Numbered from the stretch's first letter, positions 32,468 to 44,083 are shown. The stretch: 64,000 nucleotides of DNA from Chara braunii (GCA_003427395.1 BFEA01000154.1:2373050-2437049), one strand, 5' to 3'. A program made the numbers and translations. Notes: generated by a model from the sequence alone, not told the origin.

Positions 32468-32975
32468 ACCATCCAACTTAAAAATAATTGTCTAGCTTCT
32501 TACCACCAATTTATTATTAAATTTGTGATAAACTATAGTCAAACCATCCAACTTAGGAACAATTGTCTAACTGGCATGTTCATAAACAAAATACTAATAA
32601 AGTATAGACGACTTTATCCTTTAGTTTTAAAATGTGCGAAGTTCCAGACTAGAACATCCAACTTAGGAACAGTTGTTCGGTCATTCGTCTGGTCCTCGCC
32701 CAAAATAAACAAGAAGTTACAACCATCCAATCGTATGGAACAAAAGTTCAAACTTCCTCTTTCGAAAACAAAAAATCATCTGCATTCTCAAAATAAAACA
32801 AGGCAATCAAGTCATCTTACTTAGGAACAACTGCTCGTCCTTGAAAAAACAATCAAAGAGAGTTCTCGCAAGTTAGAGCAATTAGACCATCCAACTTAGG
32901 AACAATTGTCTAGTTCCCCAGCCAGTCAAAAATAAACATATTACTGGGCCGTCCAACTTATAACAATCCCCAACC
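32468..32975. repeat. irregularly spaced 25-bp repeat, six copies
   Basis: The core CATCCAACTTAGGAACAATT (plus GTCTAG) occurs at about 32468, 32543, 32652, 32811, 32885 and 32948, with spacings of 75, 109, 159, 74 and 63 bp and different sequence between copies. Conservation of the core against the spacers is unusual for a plain tandem repeat. Confidence 0.7.
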
Positions 32976-33094
32976 CTTGCTTACCCAATTAGTCGCAAAC
33001 AAAACCACCTTCCTCTCGCCTTCTCCCAATACACAACCGTTTGATAATTTGACTTCAGACAGATAACAAAAATGAAAGTGAGATTGTGCATATA

Positions 33095-33240
33095 TTCCTG
33101 GCTTACCGAGCGTACCTGTACGGGACGTTTCCGTATAGGTCGTACGAGTTTTTTTTTGTACGCGGCCCTGTACGTAGACTTGTACGTACGTACAAGTCCC
33201 CATACAAGTTTTTTTTTTTTGGGGGGGGGGGGCTTGCCGA
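33095..33240. repeat. CGTACG-rich segment with a 22-bp perfect palindrome
   Basis: Rich in GTACG motifs. The palindrome at 33177-33198 centres on GTACGTACGTAC. It is followed by T12 and G11 homopolymers. A similar CGTACGGGAC/CGTACGAG vocabulary appears beside the assembly gap at 36445, so both may be one repeat family. Confidence 0.65.
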
Positions 33241-33299
33241 GCAGCATAGGACGGCCCAGGGTGTTTTTTCGTTAGGGTGGAGTTTGCCTAGGCTTGTGG

Positions 33300-33400
33300 G
33301 AGATCCAGCAAGCGTGCACACACACAGACTTAGTAGCAAGCGGGAAACTCGGCAAGGCTTTCAGTCTATGGGCAAAACTCAGAAATCAGCTATGTGTTTC
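33300..33400. repeat. dispersed repeat, copy A
   Basis: The segment CAGCAAGCGTGCACACAC... through CTATGTGTTTCAGTC matches 34768-34865 with a few differences. It has no coding potential that I recognise. Confidence 0.7.
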
Positions 33401-33799
33401 AGTCATACTTGCGGTGCATCACGTGCGCGCAGCTTCCCCACGTGCGTCGCAACGCACATGCGCGCGCACGAGATGCGGCGCCTTTATAAATTAATTTTTA
33501 AAAAAAATCAGAAAGGGTAGGTTGTTGTACCCATAAGTGTCCCTTCCTTTTAAAAAGGGTAAGTACACGGAAAGAGAATATTTCGTCATGTTGCTCATTG
33601 GTTTGATTCTCCTTTCCAAAAAGTACCCTGCAAGCAATTACCAGGGTTTCCATCACCTTTGGAAGGATGTGCATTTCACTGCGGGAAGACCACGAGTAGG
33701 CCAGCAATATATCCCGGATTCAGATTCAAGTTTTTGTTCCAAGAGTTATGGTTTACAAACTTACCACGAACACTTAAGTAGTTGTCTCGATTTTTTTTT

Positions 33800-34110
33800 T
33801 AACCTTTTCTTACATGCAGTGGCCCTAAGGGCCTCGCTCCACTCATCAGCACTTGCAGAAAAGAAAAACGGATAGCTTGTATGGTTCCAATTTCTAGGAG
33901 AAGATTCATTATAGTTTTGTACATACAGTACCTCTCTCATTTTTTTTTTTTTCCCTTTTGTTACTTGTGCTCAGTGGCCCTAAGGGCGTGGCTCCACTCA
34001 TCAGCACTTGCAGAAAAGAAAAACACATGGCGTGTATGGATCCAGTTTCTAGGAGAAGATTCATTCTAGTTTTGCACATTTTGCGAGTAGAAGAGTGAAG
34101 TCCTCAAAAT
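33800..34110. repeat. 155-bp tandem duplication
   Basis: CAGTGGCCCTAAGGGC starts at 33817 and 33972. Each copy continues through TCATCAGCACTTGCAGAAAAG and GAGAAGATTCATT.TAGTTTT. The end of the unit resembles 63290-63345 (GAAGATTCACTCTCGTTTTGCACATTT), so this is part of a dispersed family. Confidence 0.75.
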
Positions 34111-34638
34111 CACATGCCGAGTTAGTAAGTCAGTGACCCATAACTGCTGAAACACGGACATGAAATAGAAGCTACACCATATGTAGCTGGCCTACTCCCT
34201 CCTTACTATGAGTCTTGTGACGACCCTTCCAATAACCACCCCGTCCTGCCGAAGGGACCCTTGCCAATATTTGGCAGGGACCTTTTGAAGTACTGGCAGG
34301 GGTTATCTGAATAATGTGAAAGTAAAAAAAAAAAAAAAAGGTTGCCCGTACATATGCTAGATGGAGACTAGTTGCATGACGGGGTTTGCCCGTACATGCT
34401 CTAGACTCAGACTGGTTCGACTGGTACCCGCCTAGACCTAGCCTACAACCACTGGCCTCTAAAAATGTCACTTTTGTCTTCTTCTGCTCGGCCTCCAGTA
34501 CCTGCACATCTACCCCCTTCAAGACGCGCTATCGGCCTACCCGCTACTTGAGTGTTTTTCCCGCTGCAATCCCTCAATGTCATGGCTACAGGTAAGTACC
34601 GGCCCTGAGGGCCCAATGAACGAGCAAGTGCCCTTACG
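34111..34638. other. gene-free stretch
   Basis: A poly-A tract at about 34324-34339 and short frames only. Confidence 0.4.
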
Positions 34639-34762
34639 GGCCACACACACTCAAGCCATCTAGCACTCAGACAGGCACGGCCACACACACTCTCAAGCCA
34701 ATCAGCACTCAGACAGGCACGGCCACACACTCTCTCAAGCCAACCAGCACTCAGACAGACAT
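34639..34762. repeat. ~41-bp tandem repeat, three copies
   Basis: GGCCACACAC...TCAAGCCA..(T/C)AGCACTCAGACAGGCAC starts at 34639, 34679 and 34721. Copy B of the dispersed repeat at 33.3 kb follows directly. Confidence 0.8.
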
Positions 34763-34924
34763 GCAGTCCAGCAAGCGTGCACACACGCAGACTTAGTAGC
34801 AAGTAGGAAACTCAGCAAGGCATTCAGTCTATGGGCAAAACTCAGGAATCAGCTGTGTGTTTCAGTCCATGTTTGAACGCTACGCCTGACTAGCAAAAGC
34901 CGCAGAACAAGCAAACTGAATAAA

Positions 34925-35296
34925 GAAAAATGAGGCCATGGCTCCATGCCAGTGCAAGGATCTGGGTCCTCAGTAGGCCTAAAGGGGCCCCGGTTACAGT
35001 AATGCCCGCCCTAAGTGAAGGCGGGTCTAACATTTCACAAGAGGCCTATGACTGTCAATTTCATATTTGGGTACAGGCAGTTGCGACGCGCCAGTTGGTT
35101 GAGAGAAACACAGGCCGAGCAACCAAGACATTTCCACAGCCTTCTGGGCCTTTCCAACGCGCAGACGCTGGACGAGAAATGCAGCATCCTGGGGCCTACC
35201 GGAAGCTTCTGGGCCCGGGCCAAGTCCTGCTAGGCTGCGAAGCAGGTAGGCTCTTTCCATATCGGAAAGAGTTCGCCACTCTCAGCCTCATTCAGA
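34925..35296 (+). mobile_element. diverged LTR fragment related to element 1
   Basis: Shares ordered blocks with the element 1 LTR: CCTAAGTGAAGGC, CAGGCAGTTGCG...GCGCCAGTTGGTTGA, GGGGCCTACCGGAAGCTTC, a 'CCATATCGGAAAGAG' block and CTCATTCAGACA. Sequence between blocks is diverged, so it is a relative and not a copy. No internal retrotransposon sequence flanks it on the left. The right side runs into a duplication and the assembly gap, so whether it is a solo LTR is open. Confidence 0.6.
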
Positions 35297-35754
35297 CACT
35301 CCCATGTTAGTGGCAGCGCCACTGGTGCAAATGCTGGGCTGCTGCTGGCGCTGAGAGGCGAGGTGCAGCACGTGCGGTCATGCAGGGAAGCAGGGCGCTG
35401 CTGAGGTCGGGGCCATAGCCCAGCCACCATAGCTGGTGGGCTTGGACTACAGTGAGGCGCATAAGTGGTCTTCGGGTGTAAGGGAGGAAGACTTGGGTGT
35501 AAAGTCAGGGAAGGGCGAAGGAAGGCACTCCCATGTTAGCGGCAGCGCCGCTGGAGCAAATGCTGGGCTGCTGCTGGCGCTGAGAGGCGAGGTGCAGCAC
35601 ATGCGGTCGTGCAGGGAAGCAGGGCGCTGCTAAGGTCAGGGCCATAGCCCAACCACCATAGCTGGTGGGCTTGGACTACAGTGAGGCGCATAAGTGGTCT
35701 TCGGGTGTAAGGGAGGAAGACGTGGGTGTAAAGTCAGGGAAGGGCGAAGGATGA
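35297..35754. repeat. 229-bp tandem duplication next to the gap
   Basis: CACTCCCATGTTAG starts at 35297 and 35526 and the copies are nearly identical. The unit continues the LTR-like fragment. The second copy ends in a short (GAT)n tract immediately before the Ns, so copy number may be misassembled. Confidence 0.88.
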
Positions 35755-35789
35755 TGATGATGATGATGTGAGGGCACATACCTTGTATT

Positions 35790-36444
35790 NNNNNNNNNNN
35801 NNNNNNNNNNNNNNNNNNNNNNNNNNNNNNNNNNNNNNNNNNNNNNNNNNNNNNNNNNNNNNNNNNNNNNNNNNNNNNNNNNNNNNNNNNNNNNNNNNNN
35901 NNNNNNNNNNNNNNNNNNNNNNNNNNNNNNNNNNNNNNNNNNNNNNNNNNNNNNNNNNNNNNNNNNNNNNNNNNNNNNNNNNNNNNNNNNNNNNNNNNNN
36001 NNNNNNNNNNNNNNNNNNNNNNNNNNNNNNNNNNNNNNNNNNNNNNNNNNNNNNNNNNNNNNNNNNNNNNNNNNNNNNNNNNNNNNNNNNNNNNNNNNNN
36101 NNNNNNNNNNNNNNNNNNNNNNNNNNNNNNNNNNNNNNNNNNNNNNNNNNNNNNNNNNNNNNNNNNNNNNNNNNNNNNNNNNNNNNNNNNNNNNNNNNNN
36201 NNNNNNNNNNNNNNNNNNNNNNNNNNNNNNNNNNNNNNNNNNNNNNNNNNNNNNNNNNNNNNNNNNNNNNNNNNNNNNNNNNNNNNNNNNNNNNNNNNNN
36301 NNNNNNNNNNNNNNNNNNNNNNNNNNNNNNNNNNNNNNNNNNNNNNNNNNNNNNNNNNNNNNNNNNNNNNNNNNNNNNNNNNNNNNNNNNNNNNNNNNNN
36401 NNNNNNNNNNNNNNNNNNNNNNNNNNNNNNNNNNNNNNNNNNNN
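35790..36444. other. assembly gap (Ns)
   Basis: 655 undetermined bases. Reading frames reported across it are meaningless. Confidence 1.
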
Positions 36445-36515
36445 CGTACGGGACCCCTAGCGTACGAGTAGCGTAGGAGTATGATCCGTATTCTCGTACT
36501 CGTACGAGGCCCGGT
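36445..36515. repeat. inverted repeat at the right edge of the gap
   Basis: CGTACGAGTA at about 36461 is complementary to TACTCGTACG at about 36496. Foldback sequence at the edge may explain why assembly stopped here. Confidence 0.6.
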
Positions 36516-38400
36516 ATAAGTCGCAACGCAGATATATTCTTTTATTTCACTCTAATTTATATCTAGAAAAGTCGAACATAAACTTAATATGGGATAAATG
36601 TAGAATACTCATTCAGAATGTAGCAAGATGTACAAGTAAGGGTGTTAAATGGGTTTATAGAGGGAAAGAGAGATTATCACTCAGTTCCCTGCCTTTATAA
36701 CCTCATTTAGATTTTGATAAAGCTTCTGCAATCGGTGGGGCAATCTCCCACAGAGGCTTTGCTCCGCATTACGCGTTGCAATCATGTTTGTTGCCTTCCT
36801 CTTTGAACCAACAGAATAGACTTAGAGTGAGAAGGGCAGAAGGAAATTTTTAAGACGCTCAGATACAAAGGAGATGCACTCAGACTCGTGTGAGAACCTT
36901 CATCCCTTTAGTCGCCTGAGAGTCCGACAATGGTGGCCAAAACGTAGTGGCTAGATCAGATCGCAGTCAATAAGTTGTATTACTGCAGTTTGATAACCTT
37001 TCAACTCGCAACAATGTCCCCCCTTATAAGTCTGGTTACTCTTTCGAAGTCATAGTGTGTCCCTTCTAAACAAGTTGTCGCCACGCAGCCTAGAAGAATC
37101 ACATTCGAATAGAGCACACCCCTATGCTTTATTCAAACAAACTATAATAGGACCAAATTGCTTAAAGATCCCAACAACAGAAGTCATCTGCTTCGAGTAT
37201 AGCCACGACAGAAAAAAACTTGGTTGTAACAAAGACACAAAAACACAGAACTCGCAGCAAGTAACAACAACTAGACTGCCCAGCAGCGGCTAGTCCAAAT
37301 GTTTAGCGAAAGCAACAACAAGCTAAGTGAACTAGCATCAACACTTGCCTTCATCAGTATTATGTTTAGATTGTCGCAGCAACAACTTTTCTCGCTGTTG
37401 TGACAAACTCTTGGCCACAACAATAGTGAGGTGGAATATACAACAATGCAACGCAAAGTACATAGCGGTAGCAATGACAAACCTCACAAACAACCTCTCT
37501 CCCAAGCAGCAATGCACCAGCCTTTGAACTAAGCCACCAACAACAACCAACTAGCTTCCAAGCATCGCAGCCGACCCTGTGGAAAACAACATTGTCCTTC
37601 TAAAATGCACCAACGATCTGCTGGGATGCTCCTATCATAACTGGAAAATGGACAATGAGCTCGCTGGGAAAATCAGCAGCAAGCAGTAATCAGGAATTTT
37701 GTCGTGGCCCTCGAATGAAATCAGCAACAGACTTGTTGCTGAGAGACCGGCGAATATCAGTTCGGGAAGCAGCCGCCTCGTTGTTCAGATATCGTCAGCC
37801 TTGTCGGTGGGACAGAACTGAATCCCACCACCCATAGAATCAAGAAAGGGCTCTCAATTTGTTAATCCTTGCTCACATTAGGCCTAACGAGTTTTAACGA
37901 CTCCTCTTGTGATTTGAGTTAGCCACCTATTTAAAGTGAAATTGAGTTGTACCAACAACTTCTTATGCTCCGCGTGTCATAGATGCTGGAGAAGGCACGC
38001 ACAATACTGCAAGACCATGACTTACACTGTGAGGCAGTCCCCGTGAAGGAGGGCATGGCAAATACAAACCTCAGGAAGATGGAGGTCATGATAGCAAGCA
38101 ACGACAGTAATGATCTTCACGGCGATGAAATGGCTTACCATTGTAACGACATGATCCAACACTTACTAATGTAAAAAAAGTAATAGAAAAAATAAAAACA
38201 AGCTGTAAATCTTTTGCTCGAATAACGTTAAGTGGTGCATTTGTGCCACTTTTGTTCTATCCCCTCCGTTGCTCGTTCAATCCGCCATCATTTTTTCTCC
38301 TCTATTCCCACCCATGCTTTCCCGATTCTCCGCTATAAGTTTGTCTCTAACATACCCAGTTTTCATTTCGATCAGGTTCATCCGACTTCACCTCCCCCCC
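36516..38400. other. gene-free, CAA-rich stretch
   Basis: No recognisable gene. Frames of 60-78 residues lack domains. The region 37040-37700 is rich in CAA/CAGCAA on the plus strand. Confidence 0.4.
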
Positions 38401-38402
38401 CT

Positions 38403-38469
<67 letters not shown>
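38403..38469. repeat. (CT)n microsatellite
   Basis: About 32 CT units with one TTT interruption. The overlapping Arg-Glu and Leu-Ser frames are artefacts of the repeat. Confidence 0.95.
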
Positions 38470-38473
<4 letters not shown>

Positions 38474-38833
38474 GGTCGGCCGCACGCCACTTCGAATGAG
38501 CAAAATCCGAATGAATCGTTCGCCAGATCATGGAAATATACGTTATTTTCCATCCATGCACGGAGAGGGATGACAGGTCGGCCTCTTTCCTCGTCGGTGA
38601 GGATGAGCAACGTACCGACCAACACGTAATCTTCAACCTTCTGCCGGCCTCAGGCTACTTCCATCGAGCAGAATCAAAATGAATCTTTCGCTAAAATACG
38701 ACAAGATTCTTTGCATTCGTACAAATACACCCCCTCCCCCTCCCCCCACCCCGCAAACACGCACCCTCTGACCTGCACAACTCCAAAATCTTGGTCCCGA
38801 CGCAAAATCCGACACCGCCATCGGACTTGCGAT

Positions 38834-39067
38834 GGCCCAAAACCCCAAATTGACCTTTTGGACCACCCATTTTCATTTTGTATCAGGCGAACTATCACAT
38901 TTTCACTCCCGCCATATCTTCCTTCTGTGATACCTCCGTGCAGCTTCCTCCCCTACTAACTTCTACTCTACTAAACTAACTCTAAATCCGACATCATCAC
39001 TTTCGCCTTGCTCTAAAACCCTAGTTCATCTTCTTCTTTTGCTCAATTTCCTCAATAAATGAGTAAG
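38834..39067 (+). promoter_or_regulatory. candidate promoter and first exon (site II, telo-box, ATG-donor)
   Basis: GGCCCA (a site II-type element, 38834) lies ~180 bp before AAACCCTA (a telo-box, 39016-39023). A CT-rich leader follows, then ATG AGT AAG (39059-39067) directly at a donor-like GTATGTGA. In land plants site II plus telo-box upstream of a tiny first exon is typical of ribosomal-protein and other translation or proliferation genes. No continuing exon is recognised downstream, so the gene could be truncated, have a long intron, or the pattern may be chance. Confidence 0.3.
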
Positions 39068-39654
39068 GTATGTGATTTTCACTCACGCTCGTACCTTCCC
39101 AACACCGCCATCGCCTTTTTCATTTGCCCGCTGATGTAAGTATCTCGAGGAAACTTCGAAGGGAAGCTGTTACTGGACGGTTTGCTCGGTCTTTCGGCCC
39201 TCTACCCCTAGTTTGACGAACGATTTGCATGTCAAAAAAATAACAAAAAAATCATTGTCAAACATGGCTATCTACTCTTTTTTGGTCAGCGACCGGTCAA
39301 ATAAAAGGGCCCTTTAGAGCCCAAATTCCCTATGTTGTACTAAATTACTTACAGAGGTATGCATACACTCTAGGAATACCTCAGGATAAACACCAACTCA
39401 AACAACTTCAATTACAAAAGATTAAAACATGAAAAATTATCTTCTGTTTAAATCGGAGAACTTATGAATGAAATACGGCTTGAAATTTCCAAACACAACA
39501 CAAGTGATTGTTTTTTGTTATACAATGGCAGAAAGCAAACTTGGATCAATTGATTTTAACAGCTCCTGTTCATATTTAAGAATTTGAGAAAGATGAATTT
39601 GATCTCAATAACCTTTGACAACCGCATAAAGAACAACTTATTTTCCTATCAAGA

Positions 39655-40300
39655 GTGGATTATATTGTGGTTGTTTCAACACTTTCATTAGTCTCGCACT
39701 CCTCCTCGGCGTCTCCCTGCAGCATGTGGTTCCACAGCCATGCTGCACACTGTTGCGGCTCTTGTTATCCCCAGGGAAAACCTCCTAGGGAATCCGCTAC
39801 TAGATGGTCTGGCTCGTCTTCTCGATACCCATGTCTGGCGAGTGACTTGCTCGTCAGTACCGCTGCGTTTCCTCCAAGCTTCCTCTGGGCGTCCCCCTCC
39901 CCCCCCTCCAACGCAGCTTACCATCCTTCCGAGCCTCCAACAGGTAAGCTCACACTCAAATCTTTACAGCACACCATGGAGTCAAGGCACAGTCTGCTGC
40001 AGACCATCACCCTAGGTCCTAGAAAGGCGATCTCTCGTGGCGTGGCCTCGATGCAGATCTCAACAGTAGTAGCAAATATTCAAATGAGAACTTTAAAGGC
40101 CGAAGTGGAGAAGGGTTCCTTGCCTCGGCGTGGTACCCTGCCTGCAGCCTCTGCTGCTGCGCCGTGGGCTCCCCCACCCAGCCACAACTCGCCACTTTTC
40201 AGATCCAAAATGCGCATTCACACTTAAACCTTTCACAACAAATAGTGGCTGACAGGCAGTGAGCCCGCAGAAAGCCCTTGCCACTCAGTTTTTTCTGCCT
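39655..40300. other. GC-rich open island, orientation uncertain
   Basis: Plus-strand frame 39655-40227 (190 residues) and overlapping frames on both strands are open through a locally GC-rich stretch. A good donor-like site ACAG|GTAAGC lies at about 39944 and an acceptor-like CCCTGCAG at 39722. No domain is recognised. This could be an exon of an unknown gene or a decayed transposon. Confidence 0.3.
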
Positions 40301-41878
40301 CACCGGCTAATTACCTGTCGGCTCACATGCACGTTGAACTCCTCGATCCGCGTTCCAAGACAGGCATAATTGAGGAATTTCGCCATCATTCCAAATACAC
40401 AAGAATCCAAAACCCCCACCAAAAGGTGTGCGTACTCAGGTCCTCGACTGTCGTGACAACCCCTTGTCTGATATCATGTCCCATTCAAGACACACCGGAG
40501 CATAGAAATAATAATAATACCATAATAAATAATAAAATATTAAAAATAATTCAATCGTCATAAAGCGACGAACGAGGAAGAAAAACCGCTACCACCACTC
40601 CGACTCCGCTAACTACAAAACCAAAGGGGATAGTCCCGTCAGGACCTCAAACCCTAGGCTCCTCCTCGTCGCCCCGATACTCCAGCGCTGCCGCCGCTGA
40701 CCTCGATCCCTTGATCTCTCTAGTGGAAGTCCGATATCGTAATCAATAGTGTTAGGCCTAAAGTTGAGCCTAAGGCTAACGATTATGTATATAAGCGGGT
40801 ACCACGCAGCACGAGAGTCTACTAAAATGCATCAAACTCATACCTCGGCTTATCCACTAAACCCACGACCGTCACCCTTTATGCCTATCATGCGACGACT
40901 CGTTCTATATGTGTACGTATATGAATGAAAATAAAAACTTGGTCGGCACCGTCGACGCTACGATCATCAATAAGAAATAAGATCATGTGCGCCTTAAGTT
41001 TGTGCGCCCACACACTCTACTCTGGTCAACCATTCACTCAATGTAATCAACAAATACAACCACGACTCGCGCGGTATACTCAAACTTTAAACCAAACTTA
41101 TTATTTGTCATTTGCAAAAACCAAGGCGGATACCCTTGTAAGGGTATTCGCACCGACATCGGGAGTTTGGACTTGAATGTCGGGAACACCTACCTGCATT
41201 ATATACGTGTCGACTCTGCAACTTTATTTTTATAGGACTTTGTATGAAAATTGGTTCTAACATTCGATGAAAGTACTATAATGTACCATGTCAATACGCC
41301 GTAGGATATATGTCATTCTTACAATTTTAACGCAATATATTTTTTTCTTCAGGTATATATTAAACTCAATTTGTAATTAAGTTATAAAAATAAACACACG
41401 ACTAATAACTATTCCAGTACAAATTAGAAAATTCATTCAAGCTGCAGGCACATGTACACAAATGATAAAATAATTGTCACCTTGTCAAAAGTGCTACCGA
41501 AGTTGTTAATTTTTAACCACATAAATATCGTTTGATGTATCCAATCATAAACTGTAGATACAACATAACATATTCACAAGGTGCCACATTATAAAAAAGT
41601 AAAAAAATAAGAGAAAAAAAAAAATGATAAAAAAAAATATGTTTAAAAAGAGAAAAAAAATATCAATTTTCATAATAATGATGTGTTATGAAAGGAAAAC
41701 ACGTTCAATGGGTTAGAATTGCACTTCAATGATGATTGTTATGATCTTGTATTTAATAATTGAAATATTTTTTATGAGGTATTGTAAAATCACGTATGAA
41801 AACCCAAGCGAGTTGCAATATGAAAACTCTTATCTTAACGCATCTATCGCCCGGGGCAGTTTTGCCAATTTACTTGAA
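40301..41878. other. AT-rich gene-free stretch
   Basis: No coding or RNA gene seen. A-rich runs occur around 41590-41660. Confidence 0.4.
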
Positions 41879-42105
41879 GTGTATAACAATAAAACGAAGA
41901 GTAAGGGTGAAATTTTCATTTAACACCTATATTCATAATAAAAACTCCTACATGTGACTCCTATATTTTTGTAGTATAACATAATCTCATTCGAGCTTAG
42001 AAATGTGACAACTATATTTTTTGTAGTCACATGTAGGAGTATTTATTATTAATATAGATGTTAAATAAAAATTTCACCCTTACTATTCGTTTTATTGTTA
42101 TACAC
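41879..42105. mobile_element. foldback/MITE-like element with 81-bp inverted arms
   Basis: Left arm 41879-41959 (GTGTATAACAATAAAACGAA...) and right arm 42025-42105 are inverted repeats with about five mismatches in 81, around a 65-bp loop. The loop holds CTCATTCGAGCTTAGAAATGTGACAACTATATTTTTTGTAG, which also resembles the neighbouring inverted pair. No target-site duplication was identified. There is no coding capacity. Confidence 0.75.
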
Positions 42106-42176
42106 AGTTCTATGGATTGCAGGAAAAAAGATTCAATCCATGATGGATTGAATCATATAGGGATCACATGTAATAT

Positions 42177-42300
42177 AACATAATTTCATTCGGGTTTAGA
42201 AATGTGACTCCTATATATATTTTTTGTAGTAAAAAAATGTTATACTACAAAAAATATTATCAGTCCAATTTTTAAATCCGAATGAAATTATGAAGTTACA
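42177..42300. mobile_element. second, related foldback repeat
   Basis: ATAATTTCATTCGGGTTTAG... with TATTTTTTGTAGTA on the left is mirrored by TACTACAAAAAATATTA...AAATCCGAATGAAATTAT on the right, separated by only a few bases. It shares motifs with the loop of the 41.9-kb element, so both probably derive from one family. Confidence 0.65.
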
Positions 42301-43172
42301 CTCTGCTGAAGGAGTTGAAATTAAAGATTACAAAGTTGATTGAACGAGAAAAGTATGTTGATAAGCCATGCGCAAAAACAGTAAGTAGAAGGTGTCTACT
42401 TCGTCATATATTTTCGCCCTCTGCCATTTACATGTTGCACTTTTTTTACTTCGTCCACGTGGAGGCATTGAAAAGAAGCATAACTTTTATTTATGTCCAT
42501 TAAAAACCTCGAGTTTGTGGAGGGGGTAAGGGAAGCAATTGACATGTCAAAGTACGAAAAAACAATGCCGATACTGTCAAAGAAGTCCTTTTTAATTTCT
42601 TTGTCAATGTCATTTTCATAAAACAGTAGATACATCTAGATAATCTAATGAGAGTGATGTTTCAAACTTTCACATGCTTATTGGCATAGAGACGAACATG
42701 ATCCAACCAAATGAGTATGTTTGAAACATTACTATAAATTACACAGTTTTAGGTTAAATCCTGTGAATGGAATATACATGAGAATTTTTACTTCTGCATC
42801 ATATAACTGAGATAGTATCCTATTTTCATTTGATTTGGAGATGAATGAGAAACAAAAATAATGAGGAATTTTTTTACTGCTTCATGATGTGAACGAGTGA
42901 GGAAAAGAAAGGAAAACAATATGTATATGAAAGGAAATAATTTGGACGATATCTCATTTTGTAAATATTATGGCTGAAATAGGTTCTAAATAATTCCATT
43001 AATATGAGATATTAAAATGTTTCAACCTACTATCCCTAATGTACCTTTAACCCGTTGATTAAGAGCTCTTCCATACGAGAGTTTACCCTCTAAATGGTAT
43101 GCGATAGTTTCTTATCATATTACTCTTTGTCGCAAACCATCATTCCATAATAGCCGTCAATTTCAAAATATT

Positions 43173-43354
43173 ATCGATCCTACTTTTAATACCGAATAAA
43201 ATCATAAAGTTGTAGTGTGTTGAAAGATTTGAAATTGAATATTACAAAGTTGACCGAACTTGAATCGATCCTACTTCTAAGACCGAATAAAATCATAAAA
43301 TTGTAGTGTGTTGAAAAATTTGAAATTGAATATTACAAAGTTGACCGAACTTGA
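43173..43354. repeat. 91-bp tandem duplication
   Basis: ATCGATCCTACTT.TAA starts at 43173 and 43264. Its end (GAAATTGAATATTACAAAGTTGA) resembles 42315-42345 beside the foldback repeats, which links it to the same family. Confidence 0.8.
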
Positions 43355-43918
43355 AAAGTATATTGATGAGATGTTCTAAAAAACAAGAAGTAGAAAGTGA
43401 CAAGTTCTTCATATTTAACAACTTCAAAGTGAAAATATTTGCTAAGAGCATGATTGGGATAAAAAAGCAACAGTCGGGCAATACGTCAATGTTTCTCTAT
43501 TACCTTCAAGTTTTGTAACAAATAAATTTCAAAAATATTCAATGTAATATGGCTAGCTAAAAAAAAAAAAAAAAAAATTGAAAACCTCACACATGTTCTG
43601 ACCCTGTTAAATTTAGGAAATTAATAATATAATGAGAAATATTTCATTGTGCACATAAAAAATAATTTATGATAGTTTCAGTCAAGATTGAAGTTTGCAA
43701 GTTAAACCAACAGAACTGTACGAGCCGCCTTTTCGAACCTCTTTTTGGGGGTGTACCGAAACTTTGAAACTCTTTGTTTAATGTGAACGCAATTGATAGC
43801 GCGGCGGCCGACTGGTCGTGCAATGTGGGTGACATGTACTTGTATGAAGGTGTTTTTTTTTTTTCTAATTGATTTTTTTTTTCTTTTACCGTTGTTTTCT
43901 TGAAAGAAAAAAAAGTAA

Positions 43919-44083
43919 TCGACACCTGCTCCAAGCTATGCACGTATATTCGAACATTAGTCGACACTTTGTTCGCGCTATGTATATGTACTAACATTCG
44001 TCGGCGTCTCGACCGGGCTATGTATGTATATTCGAACATTCGTTGACACCTCGTCTGTGCTATGTATGTGTATTCAAACATTA
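43919..44083. repeat. ~42-bp minisatellite, four diverged copies
   Basis: TCGACACC...GCTATG.A.GTATATTCGAACATTAG repeats four times with periods of 41-42 bp. On minus it reads as a ~14-residue repeat (FEYTYIA..R). No known protein matches. Confidence 0.8.

Noticed and set aside
32468-32975. CRISPR-like array (short repeats with unique spacers)
   Set aside because: Repeat copies vary, spacing is irregular (63-159 bp) and the sequence is eukaryotic. A CRISPR array needs near-identical repeats and uniform spacers.
35636-36526. Very long reading frames across 35.7-36.5 kb
   Set aside because: They consist of undetermined bases (Ns) and carry no information.
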